A DNA stretch of 22,319 nucleotides from Gorillibacterium sp. (GTDB lineage Bacteria; Bacillota; Bacilli; Paenibacillales; NBRC-103111), in the NCBI GenBank assembly GCA_014380705.1, contig JACMJI010000058.1:1-22319 (forward strand), in the 5' to 3' direction. Positions 1-7,487 of the stretch are shown here, piece by piece (positions within the stretch are counted from its first letter, which is position 1; the number at the start of each line of letters is the position of its first letter). Made by a program: the position numbers and the translations under genes. The notes below the pieces were generated by a model. That model was not told the origin of the DNA, did not search any database, and saw nothing but the letters and a program-made list of their open reading frames with translations.

Positions 1-891
1 ATCGGTCTACTGCTTATGGCAGGATCTGTTTATGGGTATATCCGGTTCATGAAACATTTAGATCAGGATCGATTCACTTTACAAACGATAAAGCCAGAAA
101 GAACTTTGCAGAGTGGTGAGATCATTGAACTTTCTATGCTTCGCATGGTTACCATCGCCTCTGCTGCCCATCAACCGGACGCTCTGGTTGAAACGGAGGA
201 ACTTGTCGGCAAGGTTGTTGTCGTGCCCATAGGCAGAGAAGAAGAGCTAGCGAAGTGGAAGCTTACGGTACGACAAATTGTTCCACTTCAAGATGAACGG
301 TACTACAGCTTTAAAACCGATTCTGTAGCAAATGTAAACAATATGATACGAAAGGGGGATCGTGTTGATGTCTGGGTTGAATTTAAAAGTAACGAGACAC
401 TAGAAACAGCAGAAGGTGAGAAGATCACATCCATCAAGATAATTGAAGGCCTGCAGGTATCCGGGGTGAAATCTGCGGAGGGAATTGAAATCTCCGACCG
501 CATAAGTTTAGATTCTATGCTAACTAGCGATGCTGAGCAGCTCTCCAGTGCCAGAGGCAAACCGAGTGGAGTGCCCTTGCTTAATACTTACATTATGTCA
601 GATGAAGTGTATCAGGCTTACGCAGCGGCTAGCGCCATTGGCACGATACGTCTAGCTCTTCCTAATCTTATGGAGTCCGGAGCAACAACGGCTCAAGTCA
701 CAGTTGATTTTGATCAATGGCTGCGTATGGGAAGGCTAAATACTCAGCTAAATGCTCAACAAGGGAAGAACATAGAACTTGCACCTGTGATTGGCAATAA
801 TCAAGAAGTGCATGAACCGCTATTATCGGAAAATAGTAACGAGGGAGTGAAAGAAGAAACGGTAGATTCCACTAATGAGGTGAAGCCATGA
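1..891 (+). CDS. CpaB/RcpC-like SAF-domain pilus assembly protein (5' partial)
   Basis: The reading frame is open from base 1, so the first visible ATG (base 16) is probably internal. The visible N-terminus (IGLLLMAGSVYGYIRFM) looks like the end of a membrane anchor whose start lies outside the window. The next part (LQTIKPERTLQSGEIIE... LVGKVVVVPI) fits a SAF/CpaB fold, followed by a region ending in a RKGDRVDVWVEF-type strand typical of RcpC/CpaB proteins. In diderm Tad systems CpaB links the periplasm to the secretin; in a monoderm it presumably sits outside the membrane and contacts the cell wall, which is inference. The C-terminal tail is acidic and low in complexity. The stop overlaps the next start (ATGA), which indicates translational coupling. 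The CpaB assignment rests on domain shape plus operon context. Confidence 0.75.
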   Translation: MGLLLMAGSVYGYIRFMKHLDQDRFTLQTIKPERTLQSGEIIELSMLRMVTIASAAHQPDALVETEELVGKVVVVPIGREEELAKWKLTVRQIVPLQDERYYSFKTDSVANVNNMIRKGDRVDVWVEFKSNETLETAEGEKITSIKIIEGLQVSGVKSAEGIEISDRISLDSMLTSDAEQLSSARGKPSGVPLLNTYIMSDEVYQAYAAASAIGTIRLALPNLMESGATTAQVTVDFDQWLRMGRLNTQLNAQQGKNIELAPVIGNNQEVHEPLLSENSNEGVKEETVDSTNEVKP

Positions 892-2117
892 AGATACTAT
901 TGGGTTTTAGCGAGTCGGATTCATCTGTTCGTATGCTCGAAGCGGCATTGGAACAGGTCAGCGTACAAGTGGCTGCTACCCGGGAGCAATTGCTATTCCG
1001 AATGGAAGATGACTTTGACGCGGTGGCCATAGATATAACCCTATTCGCTAGTGTATATCCTTGGGACATGATTCGCGACATTAAAAGTCGACAAAAACAC
1101 AAGCAGACAGAAGTTATTATCATACCTAACGACTGTATATATGACTCATTAATGCTTGAGTTGCTCACACGTTTAGCTCTGGAGTTTGGATTTCGGGTAA
1201 CTCCGCTAGCCGTTAGTGAGAATGATCGAGTGTTGCATTTAGTTGATGCGCTCCGTGGAAAAGCTGAATCCGGTCATGAGAAGGGGGGGAGGAAGGAGGG
1301 GAAGATTATTGCATGCTGGTCAGCCGGAAGTCGGGATGGGGCTTCGACCTTGGCCCTCAATACGGCATTGGCATTAGCAACGCATACAACGCTGCGAATT
1401 GGTTTTCTAGACTTGAACCTGAAGAACCCTTCCGCTCGTTCCAACCTAAACTTCAGCGATCGGGAGAAGTCCAATGTAAGGATCAGGCCCAGACTTCAAA
1501 CCCAGACCTTGACACCCGGAGAGCTTATCCAGAACTGCTTGACTTATCGCAAGCTGAAGCGATTCTACATCTTGCCTGGCACGCCTCGGAGAGAATCTGC
1601 CTCTGATGTTACCCCCGAGATGATCGATCATTTGCTAACGACAGCAAGAAATACATTTGATTTAACCTTTTTGGATCTCAATGGTTATCCCGATAATGCG
1701 GCTACGATTTGCGGTGTCCGGGGTGCTGATATCCGCCTGCTCGTTGCTCGCCCTCGGTTTGACTCTTATCGTACAGGGTGGGGTGAATGGTATGACTGCT
1801 ATTGGAAATATTGCGGTTTGCAACCCCATGATATTCAGCTTGTCATGAACCGGACAGCAAGTCAGAGAGAGGCTTCAGCAGCGGCTGACTTTCTCGATAT
1901 GCCACTCGCAGGCATCATTCCGGAGGCATCCACGGGTCTAGGCTGGAAATCTGTTGATGAGGGTATACCCCTGTATTACCAAACAGGCGCAGAGAATTTT
2001 ATCGACGCGATTCATACACTTGCGGGTGGTTTTGCCAGGGACGCAGGGATGGATATGCGCCTGCCTGACCGAGTTAAACAACGATTATGGTCGCGAATCA
2101 CCGCTACGCTAGGGTAG
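888..2117 (+). CDS. CpaE/TadZ-like MinD-family protein with degenerate P-loop
   Basis: This 409-residue protein has an N-terminal part (about 1-120) that looks like an atypical receiver domain and a C-terminal part (about 138-400) with a MinD/ParA-type fold, the usual CpaE/TadZ layout. The Walker A region is SAGSRDGAST (residues 145-154). Aligned with the MinD pattern GKGGVGKTT, the signature lysine becomes G147 and the nucleotide-binding lysine becomes A152. The following strand IGFLDLN keeps the acidic residue of Walker A'. TadZ proteins localise the Tad machine to its site in the cell; this one probably acts as a scaffold with little or no ATP turnover. It starts four bases inside the previous gene and is followed after 10 bp by the motor ATPase gene. 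Confidence 0.8.
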   Translation: MKILLGFSESDSSVRMLEAALEQVSVQVAATREQLLFRMEDDFDAVAIDITLFASVYPWDMIRDIKSRQKHKQTEVIIIPNDCIYDSLMLELLTRLALEFGFRVTPLAVSENDRVLHLVDALRGKAESGHEKGGRKEGKIIACWSAGSRDGASTLALNTALALATHTTLRIGFLDLNLKNPSARSNLNFSDREKSNVRIRPRLQTQTLTPGELIQNCLTYRKLKRFYILPGTPRRESASDVTPEMIDHLLTTARNTFDLTFLDLNGYPDNAATICGVRGADIRLLVARPRFDSYRTGWGEWYDCYWKYCGLQPHDIQLVMNRTASQREASAAADFLDMPLAGIIPEASTGLGWKSVDEGIPLYYQTGAENFIDAIHTLAGGFARDAGMDMRLPDRVKQRLWSRITATLG

Positions 2118-2127
2118 GAGGATAGGG

Positions 2128-3543
2128 ATGCAGAATAGAGCTGTCCCGATGAAACCTAGGATTGCTTTTGATGCTGAGGGGTACCTGGAGGATATTAAAC
2201 AAGCGAATTTGCAGGATAGAAATAACGGTTTGAATCTTCCTACTCCTGCGGGGCAGTGGCGGCGATTATCCCTGTCTGAAGCCGCACAAGCGATCCATGA
2301 ACATGTGACGAAGCGAGCAGGGAAGGACGCCGACCTGCACCGAGATATCCTTCAGGCTGGTCTAGGCGATCCAATGGCGCGTGAACGGATGAAGGCTGTA
2401 ATTGAAACGCTGCTGATGGAATATCGCATTGATATCGATCCCAATACACTAATTGATGGACGTACGCCTACGGACAGCGTCTATGCTGAAACTTGTGGTG
2501 CAAGTCTAATCGACGATCTGCTGCAGTTGACAGATGTGGAGGAAATACAGGTTATCGGGCGCGATATCTTCCTCATTCGAGGGGGAGAGCAGGTTGCCCA
2601 CCACCGTAAGTTTGCGAATCTTGAAGAGGTACGGCTATTGCAGGACCGACTTGCCCTTTGTGGCAAGAAACCAATTCATGAGCGACAACCCTTTCTGCAA
2701 ACCTACCTCTGGAATCGTTCTCGGTTAGTTATGACTCGTGAGCCTTATACGGATGTGCCAAGTATTCATATACGCAACTTTATTGTTCAGGACGTTACGC
2801 TTGGCAAGTTAATTGAACTCGGAACATTGGACCAAGCGATGGTTGAGCTTGTACGACTTCTTGTTCGCCACCATGCCAGCTTCCTGATTGGCGGATCAAC
2901 CAATACGGGTAAAACAACTCTTCTGTTTGCACTAGCCCAAGAAACTGGCGAGAATGAGCGGATACGAACATTAGAGAAGGACTTTGAGGTTTCATTGCGA
3001 GAAAGATTGAAGGGAAAACGCAATATTTTGGCAGCGAGAGAAGCCGAGGAATTGCATTTGACCATGGAGGAAGCCTACAAACCTCTGTTGGTCATGTCCC
3101 CTCATTGGGTCATTCTCGGTGAGGCTAAGGGGGCCGAAGTAGCTCAAGCGGTTCAGGGGGCACTTCGAGGTCATGATGTTATGGCAACGATGCATACGAA
3201 ATATCGGGAATCCTTTCTATCTGATGTCGAAGATATGATTAAGCAGGACGGGCGGATCCACCATCATGAAGATACCATGAAGCGTATTGCTAGAGCTTTT
3301 AATATTGTCATCTTCTTAAGACTGGTTCGCATTAATGGAAAGCTTATTCGTGTTGTGACTGAGATTACCGAGCTGTATGTGGATGAGTCAGGACAAGCTT
3401 GCATTCATCCCCTAGTGGAATGGAGCTATACTGAGCGGAGGTGGAACTTCACTGGGAAGCAATTAAGCTCATCGCTTATGAATCATCTCATTGCTAATGG
3501 TGCGGAGCCCGCCATGTTTCAGGCTTTAGGAGTGTGGAGTTAA
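2128..3543 (+). CDS. cpaF: CpaF/TadA-type secretion/pilus motor ATPase
   Basis: This 471-residue protein is a type II/IV secretion-family ATPase of the CpaF/TadA branch, the cytoplasmic hexameric motor that powers pilin insertion or substrate export. Walker A is GGSTNTGKTT (G255-T264, with K262), Walker B is HWVILGEAKG (E332), and the histidine box is HDVMATMHT at about 348-356. An arginine-rich FIRGGE/RLALCGKKPIHER segment lies at about 148-190. The ATG at 2128 is preceded by AGGAGG (bases 2116-2121). An in-frame internal Met at residue 8 exists, but it is less well placed relative to the ribosome binding site. All core motifs look intact, in contrast with the CpaE-like neighbour. The stop TAA is directly followed by the next ATG. 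Confidence 0.94.
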   Translation: MQNRAVPMKPRIAFDAEGYLEDIKQANLQDRNNGLNLPTPAGQWRRLSLSEAAQAIHEHVTKRAGKDADLHRDILQAGLGDPMARERMKAVIETLLMEYRIDIDPNTLIDGRTPTDSVYAETCGASLIDDLLQLTDVEEIQVIGRDIFLIRGGEQVAHHRKFANLEEVRLLQDRLALCGKKPIHERQPFLQTYLWNRSRLVMTREPYTDVPSIHIRNFIVQDVTLGKLIELGTLDQAMVELVRLLVRHHASFLIGGSTNTGKTTLLFALAQETGENERIRTLEKDFEVSLRERLKGKRNILAAREAEELHLTMEEAYKPLLVMSPHWVILGEAKGAEVAQAVQGALRGHDVMATMHTKYRESFLSDVEDMIKQDGRIHHHEDTMKRIARAFNIVIFLRLVRINGKLIRVVTEITELYVDESGQACIHPLVEWSYTERRWNFTGKQLSSSLMNHLIANGAEPAMFQALGVWS

Positions 3544-4536
3544 ATGGAAGTTACTGGGTTTTTCGTAGAAGTATTTGAGGGGGCAGTCAAGGGGCTTTTT
3601 CTGGCACTTTGGCTCATCGGTTCGGCTATTCCTATTTTCTTCTTGACACGAATCCTGCATGATCGATTTCGCCGTAAACGGCGGGTTCGCAAGTTAATCG
3701 ACTCCTCAAAGAGATCAGAGGCATGGACGCTTCGCAGCTTTTCTCTACTAAGAGGATTAGCAACCGAAATGGAATTTGCTCAAATGAGAATAAGTATTGA
3801 ACTCTTATCCGCTTTATCGCTCTTTCTATTCTGTGTAGGTGTGTTCGGTGTTAACACAGCTGTGCATGCCTTACACCAGGAATTCACAACAGGTACCGAC
3901 CGACTTGTTCACGTTAATGCATGGTTTTTAAGCATCTTTATTGGCATATTGCTGGCGGGACTGCCAAGCTTTTATGTAAAATTTCGTGTTCAGAAGAAAC
4001 GTCATCGCATCGCTTTACGCATGATCATGCTCGTGCAGAATTTAATCGGTCATTATAATTATACGCTGACAATCGCCGAGGTTCTCGCCAAGTCCTCAGC
4101 TACAATGCCATATGACGTCAAAAGCGAATGGCATCGTCTGGTACTCAGCCTGCATATGCAGACGACAGAAGAAGCACTCTATGATTTTGCTCGGCGGATT
4201 GATAACCGTTGGTCTGATGATCTGGCAGATCTTTTGATTATGGGTGCACATTACGGTATGGACATCACGGATGCGCTGCATAAACTTGTTTCGGGTATGC
4301 AGACAGCGAAGCGCAATGAGGAGAAACGAATGGCCATGATCACGGTTTACCGAATTGGCACGATGGTCATGGTTGGTTTTGCTTTCTTCGTCGTGTTATT
4401 CAACATTTATGCTGATCGCTTGAATTACCGGCATTATTTTATGGAGCAAGGTGGCAAAGCAATCCTAGCTTTCTCTACGGCTGTTATGTTTATTTCCCTA
4501 GTGTTGGTGGTTCGGGCAGGACGTAAATCCTTTTGA
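3544..4536 (+). CDS. TadB-like inner-membrane platform protein (T2SSF)
   Basis: This 330-residue polytopic protein has hydrophobic segments at about 13-36, 83-105, 123-145, 265-285 and 305-326. The cytoplasmic stretch between the third and fourth helices (about 150-262) is helical and resembles a type II secretion F domain, with 'DDLADLLIMGAHYGMDITDAL' replaced by this family's usual DLxxxL...G.dl..aL pattern. TadB and TadC form the membrane platform on which the CpaF motor acts. The gene starts at the base after the ATPase stop; its ribosome binding site (GGAGTGTGGAG) lies inside the end of that gene. Sequence alone does not separate TadB from TadC; the order relative to cpaF is the main reason for the choice. 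Confidence 0.84.
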   Translation: MEVTGFFVEVFEGAVKGLFLALWLIGSAIPIFFLTRILHDRFRRKRRVRKLIDSSKRSEAWTLRSFSLLRGLATEMEFAQMRISIELLSALSLFLFCVGVFGVNTAVHALHQEFTTGTDRLVHVNAWFLSIFIGILLAGLPSFYVKFRVQKKRHRIALRMIMLVQNLIGHYNYTLTIAEVLAKSSATMPYDVKSEWHRLVLSLHMQTTEEALYDFARRIDNRWSDDLADLLIMGAHYGMDITDALHKLVSGMQTAKRNEEKRMAMITVYRIGTMVMVGFAFFVVLFNIYADRLNYRHYFMEQGGKAILAFSTAVMFISLVLVVRAGRKSF

Positions 4537-4601
4537 AAAAGAAAGGGATCAGGAGAATTCGGTTATTTTTCCATGGCAACGTAATTTATGGAGGCCGTTA
4601 A

Positions 4602-4643
4602 TTGATTCATTTCATGGAAGGAAGTGAAGGGGGACGGGGATAA
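4602..4643 (+). other. Thirteen-codon leader reading frame before the tadC-like gene
   Basis: A TTG (4602) preceded by GGAGG (4590-4594) opens a 13-codon frame (MIHFMEGSEGGRG, with an ATG at 4614) that stops with TAA at 4641-4643. It ends exactly where a strong Shine-Dalgarno-like G-rich stretch (4627-4639) would be expected to start the next protein. It may be a translated leader or the real N-terminus of the following gene, separated by one missing base in the G5 run at 4629-4633. No independent function is evident. Confidence 0.3.
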
Positions 4644-4663
4644 TCTTATTTCGGGATATTACG

Positions 4664-5551
4664 TTGATTCTATTATTCATTCTTTTTATAACAGGAAGCG
4701 CATTATTTTGGCTGCCATTTGTCGGAAGAATTAAGTTCAGTCGAATGAGTCGACTGTCCTTACTCGTACAGAAGCAAAAACTTCGAATTAAACCTAATCT
4801 TAAGCTGAATAGCGACAACCTAGAGAACATGTCTCCAAAGGAAAGGACATATATCGAGCGTTCCCGTCTCGCGGGTATTGGCGTGGGCTGGACCTATCGT
4901 CATTTTTACTTCTTGCGGGGCGTAACGGCGGCAGCATTTCTAATGCTTGCTATCTTGTTCTGGGAGATATCTTCTGGAGGGGATCTATCAACATTAACGA
5001 TGAAGGGATGGGTAAAAGTTTTTGGTGAGTGGGTGTTGGTAGCCCTTATCGGTTGGTGGATCCCTGTTTGGTTCCTTATCGGTTTTGCCGCACAAGCCCG
5101 CAGCCGCTACTTGCTAGAAATCGCCAAGCTATCCGAACGACTCGCCTTATGTGTCAATGAGAAAGCTGATACTCGGGACATCCTGTTGCGTGCAGGGAGA
5201 ACGCTTGTTTTATTGAAACCGCATATTCAAGAACTCGCTGCCATGTGGGGAAAGAACCAACAGGCGGCGATCTGGAGATTTAAAGAAGCGATTGGCATAT
5301 CCGAAGTATTTCCTTTGGTTAACGCTTTATATGCAATTAGCAAGGCTGAGGCTAAAGATGTTGTCAAGGTTTTGCAGGAACAAACAAAAAGTATTGATGC
5401 TACCCTCGAATCTGATATCAATCGAAGGATTGAGAATGCGCCTGTCTGGATTAGCTTCTATATCATGATTCCCTTTAGCTGTGTCGTGCTGCTTTTTCTC
5501 TACCCATGGGTCATTACCATCCAGTCGCAGTTAATGAATGTCTATCCTTGA
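4664..5551 (+). CDS. TadC-like membrane platform protein (T2SSF), start uncertain
   Basis: The protein is 295 residues from the TTG at 4664. Hydrophobic segments lie at about 1-20, 79-98, 119-142 and 264-288, with a cytoplasmic helical domain (about 145-260) like the type II secretion F fold. It is the second platform protein after the TadB-like gene. The frame stays open upstream to a stop at 4625, adding IILFRDIT before the listed start. The best ribosome binding sequence (AAGGGGGACGGGG, 4627-4639) is about 25 bases from the TTG but well placed for ATA 4640 or ATC 4643. The true start could therefore be a rare non-AUG codon, or the sequence may have lost a base. The stop is followed after 11 bp by the first small protein gene. 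Confidence 0.8.
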   Translation: MILLFILFITGSALFWLPFVGRIKFSRMSRLSLLVQKQKLRIKPNLKLNSDNLENMSPKERTYIERSRLAGIGVGWTYRHFYFLRGVTAAAFLMLAILFWEISSGGDLSTLTMKGWVKVFGEWVLVALIGWWIPVWFLIGFAAQARSRYLLEIAKLSERLALCVNEKADTRDILLRAGRTLVLLKPHIQELAAMWGKNQQAAIWRFKEAIGISEVFPLVNALYAISKAEAKDVVKVLQEQTKSIDATLESDINRRIENAPVWISFYIMIPFSCVVLLFLYPWVITIQSQLMNVYP

Positions 5552-5562
5552 GGAGGCAGAAG

Positions 5563-5703
5563 ATGACCAAGTTAGTCGTCAGTGTTTTACTGACTGTACT
5601 TCTGGCGGGTACTGTACTTGCCGTTATTGGCAATCAGATTGTACCCGCCACGCGTACAGCAGGTATTAATACCGGTTTACAGATCGAAGAAGCGTTTCGC
5701 TAG
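5563..5703 (+). CDS. Small single-helix pilin-like protein 1 (46 aa)
   Basis: The ATG at 5563 has a perfect AGGAGG at 5551-5556 and encodes 46 residues. The N-terminus is MTKLVVSVLLTVLLAGTVLA, one membrane-spanning helix starting almost at the first residue, followed by a short tail (NQIVPATRTAGINTGLQ, then IEEAFR). It closely resembles the next protein: MTKL[VI]V, LL.G, then G[NR]Q[IV][VA]P and a G about six residues later. Its place in a Tad operon between platform and TadE/G-like genes is where Flp pilin genes can lie. There is no G-xxxx-E prepilin cleavage motif, so pilin identity is inference; it could also be a small accessory membrane peptide. An upstream in-frame ATG at 5506 lies inside the tadC-like gene and is less likely. 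Confidence 0.7.
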   Translation: MTKLVVSVLLTVLLAGTVLAVIGNQIVPATRTAGINTGLQIEEAFR

Positions 5704-5741
5704 TTTTTGACCATCCATAATAATGTAAAGGGAGATGTATG

Positions 5742-5918
5742 ATGACAAAATTAATCGTAACAATCTGTTTGGCTGTTCTTTTGACCGGAGCTGCACTGGT
5801 AGTTGGTGGGAGGCAAGTAGCACCTGGAGTAACACAAAAGGGCAACAGTATCCAAAATGCCATTACGTCCACAACTGTTAATGGTGCAACAGGTGCTGTG
5901 ACCTTTACGGCCCCTTAA
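5742..5918 (+). CDS. Small single-helix pilin-like protein 2 (58 aa)
   Basis: The protein has 58 residues from the ATG at 5742, with AAGGGAG at 5728-5734 in front. The N-terminus MTKLIVTICLAVLLTGAALV matches the previous protein almost position for position, and the following GRQVAPGVTQKG matches GNQIVPATRTAG there, so the two look like a tandem duplication. The tail continues with a Ser/Thr/Asn/Gly/Ala-rich stretch (ITSTTVNGATGAVTF), the composition expected for a surface-exposed segment. No prepilin peptidase motif is seen. The stop TAA is followed one base later by the next ATG. Confidence 0.65.
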   Translation: MTKLIVTICLAVLLTGAALVVGGRQVAPGVTQKGNSIQNAITSTTVNGATGAVTFTAP

Positions 5919-5919
5919 G

Positions 5920-6075
5920 ATGAGTAAGCTGATTACAGCTATTTTATTAACTGTTCTTATTTTTGGAGTTGCCGTGTTTATCTTCCAAGGGGACAAAGGG
6001 CTTAAAGAAAAGGTAGGTACAGGTTACGGCAGGGTAAGCGACACAGTTAGGAGCTTTGATTATGTAAGCAATTAA
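5920..6075 (+). CDS. Small single-helix pilin-like protein 3 (51 aa)
   Basis: The protein has 51 residues from the ATG at 5920, one base after the previous stop. The N-terminus MSKLITAILLTVLIFGVAVF again follows the M-[ST]-K-L plus hydrophobic-helix pattern of its two neighbours. The tail (GDKGLKEKVGTGYGRVSDTV) is charged and differs from theirs. There is little room for its own ribosome binding site, so expression probably depends on translation of the preceding gene. Its membership of the same family rests on the N-terminal helix and position only. Confidence 0.6.
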   Translation: MSKLITAILLTVLIFGVAVFIFQGDKGLKEKVGTGYGRVSDTVRSFDYVSN

Positions 6076-6090
6076 TGGAGGAGGTGGGCT

Positions 6091-6579
6091 ATGGGGGGCA
6101 TTTACAAACGGTTTGAACGGAGAATAAAGCGGGTTGGTTCAGATGAGCGGGGGATCTCCAATCTGTTAGTGACCTTGATGATCATGCCTATTCTGTTATT
6201 TATGAGCATGATGATCGTTCCTTTTTTTGTCTATACCATGAAGCTAAGCCATGTAAACATGGTTGCCAATCATGCACTAAAGGAAGCTGAGGCCGTGGGC
6301 TATGTCAGTCCAGCCATTATGACGAGCACGAATTTAAAGCTTGAACAGCTCGGAATGGGTGAAATCATTAATAAGGGAAATCCATACCCCAGCTACACAG
6401 GGAGCACCGACTATAAGGTGCTGCGGGATGCTTCGGATCCAATAATTACACTCTCACTGAAATATCCTGCTCCCCATTTGTTTGGTATGCTGCCAGCTAT
6501 TGGCGGCCCTAAGAGTAGTGGGGAGGATTCGGGATATTATCATATCCTCTTGTATGGCAAAAGTGAGGCTTACGAGTGA
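6091..6579 (+). CDS. TadE-like membrane-anchored pseudopilin-type protein
   Basis: This 162-residue protein has a basic N-terminus (YKRFERRIKRVGSDERG), then one hydrophobic helix at about 29-53, then a soluble domain that should face outward. The RG-ISNLLVTLMI junction resembles the RG.a..E helix start of TadE/TadF pseudopilins, but there is no glutamate at the fifth position. GGAGGAGG at 6077-6084 supports the start. The end overlaps the next gene by GTGA. TadE/F proteins are minor pseudopilins of Tad pili; the assignment here depends on topology and operon position, not on a strong motif. Confidence 0.68.
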   Translation: MGGIYKRFERRIKRVGSDERGISNLLVTLMIMPILLFMSMMIVPFFVYTMKLSHVNMVANHALKEAEAVGYVSPAIMTSTNLKLEQLGMGEIINKGNPYPSYTGSTDYKVLRDASDPIITLSLKYPAPHLFGMLPAIGGPKSSGEDSGYYHILLYGKSEAYE

Positions 6580-7133
6580 CGAGGAATTTACTATGGCTTA
6601 AGAAGAATGAACAAGGCGGTATTCATGTTCTTGCAATGGGTTTACTCGCCATTATAACGTTAGCTGTCGTCGGGTTGGCCTCCATCAATTGGGGAATCCA
6701 AACACTTACCATATCTAAAGCAAAGCCACTATTAGATCAGAGTACACGTGCAGCAGCACTCAACATCGATTCAAATGCTATGGTGATGGGTCTTATCCAG
6801 TGGAATGAAGCGGATGGGAAAGCTGATTTCTACAGATATCTTCAGCTTAATTTTCGTTTAAACGAAAATAATCAACCACTAAGGAATAGTTTTATTGCTA
6901 CCGAGCCTGTGGTTCATGTGCTGGAGTTCATAACAGCTTCACAGTATCCTTATAGCCTTCATCGATCCATATCTTTATACTCAGGTGGAACAAAAGCTAC
7001 GATACGAACGGTTGATGTAACAATCTACGGACCATCCGTTCTTGCTATTGTTGAATTCAATAGAAAGAAGCTGGGGAGCTCCGAGCTTGAGCCCATTGTG
7101 GTTAGCAGTGTGGCTAGTATCCGCCATCGTTGA
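6576..7133 (+). CDS. TadG/TadE-like membrane-anchored protein
   Basis: The protein has 185 residues from a GTG at 6576 that overlaps the previous stop, an arrangement typical of coupled translation. A short basic start (MTRNLLWLKKNEQGG) leads into a helix at about 17-38 (VLAMGLLAIITLAVVGLASI), then GIQTLTISKAKPLLDQSTRAA, a layout common in TadG-type proteins, where a helix is followed by a 'daA' processing-like region. The remaining 120 residues look like beta-rich extracellular sequence. It is the last gene of the pilus operon before the putative terminator. No catalytic motif is visible. Confidence 0.6.
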   Translation: MTRNLLWLKKNEQGGIHVLAMGLLAIITLAVVGLASINWGIQTLTISKAKPLLDQSTRAAALNIDSNAMVMGLIQWNEADGKADFYRYLQLNFRLNENNQPLRNSFIATEPVVHVLEFITASQYPYSLHRSISLYSGGTKATIRTVDVTIYGPSVLAIVEFNRKKLGSSELEPIVVSSVASIRHR

Positions 7134-7187
7134 TTTCCCTTGCTCGTGATTAACCTAAATATGTAATGGAAAACAAACTAGTCATAG

Positions 7188-7253
7188 AAGAGCCTACTAA
7201 GGTAGATGTTGCGGTTTCAACGCCATTAACATTACCAAAGTTAAGGCTCTTTT
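7188..7253 (+). terminator. Long hairpin with short T-run ending the pilus operon
   Basis: AAGAGCCT (7188-7195) pairs with AGGCTCTT (7244-7251), and inside it GGTA-ATGTT (7201-7210, one bulged G) pairs with AACATTACC (7228-7236) and GCG (7211-7213) with CGC (7221-7223). The structure ends in TTTT (7250-7253). It is longer than a usual intrinsic terminator, but its position 55 bp after the last pilus gene fits that role. Confidence 0.55.
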
Positions 7254-7400
7254 CCCATCTGCTCGCTCACGCTGTAAATCCTGCACTTTATACAACATAA
7301 TAGGCTTCTCCAGCAATCTCGCCTCAGAATCCTGTAGATAATGCAGGTAAGGTTGATTGAACATGGATATTCTAACAAATGCAGGGGGAACTTATTATAA

Positions 7401-7420
7401 TGGTTTATATTGGTTTATAT
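7401..7420. repeat. Tandem 10-bp repeat TGGTTTATAT x2
   Basis: Two perfect adjacent copies of TGGTTTATAT lie between the two TATAAT hexamers upstream of the calcium ATPase gene. They could be a regulator site or simply an AT-rich promoter spacer; nothing in the sequence decides this. Confidence 0.6.
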
Positions 7421-7487
7421 AATGATAATGGGTATTTATAACAAGATAGATAGCAGAGCACAGCAAATTTAAGAACGGAGGTCACGA

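Larger units (their letters stand above)
7134..7487. other. 354-bp gap between pilus operon and calcium ATPase gene
   Basis: Apart from the hairpin at 7188-7253 this stretch holds no convincing reading frame. It has a weak inverted repeat CCTGCA (7279-7284)/TGCAGG (7342-7347), a perfect tandem repeat TGGTTTATAT x2 (7401-7420) and two TATAAT hexamers (7396-7401 and 7418-7423), so the promoter of the ATPase gene is probably in its right third. I see no yybP-ykoY manganese riboswitch consensus, which sometimes precedes genes for such pumps. Confidence 0.5.

Noticed and set aside
5506..5562. N-terminal extension of the first small pilin-like protein into the tadC-like gene
   Set aside because: It overlaps coding sequence, and AGGAGG at 5551 clearly marks the ATG at 5563.
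7424..7443. Fur or Zur box in TGATAATGGGTATTTATAA
   Set aside because: The right half does not mirror the TGATAAT half; AT-rich promoter sequence explains it.
7134..7487. yybP-ykoY manganese riboswitch upstream of the P-type ATPase gene
   Set aside because: The conserved loop sequences of that riboswitch are not found; the visible hairpin fits a terminator better.
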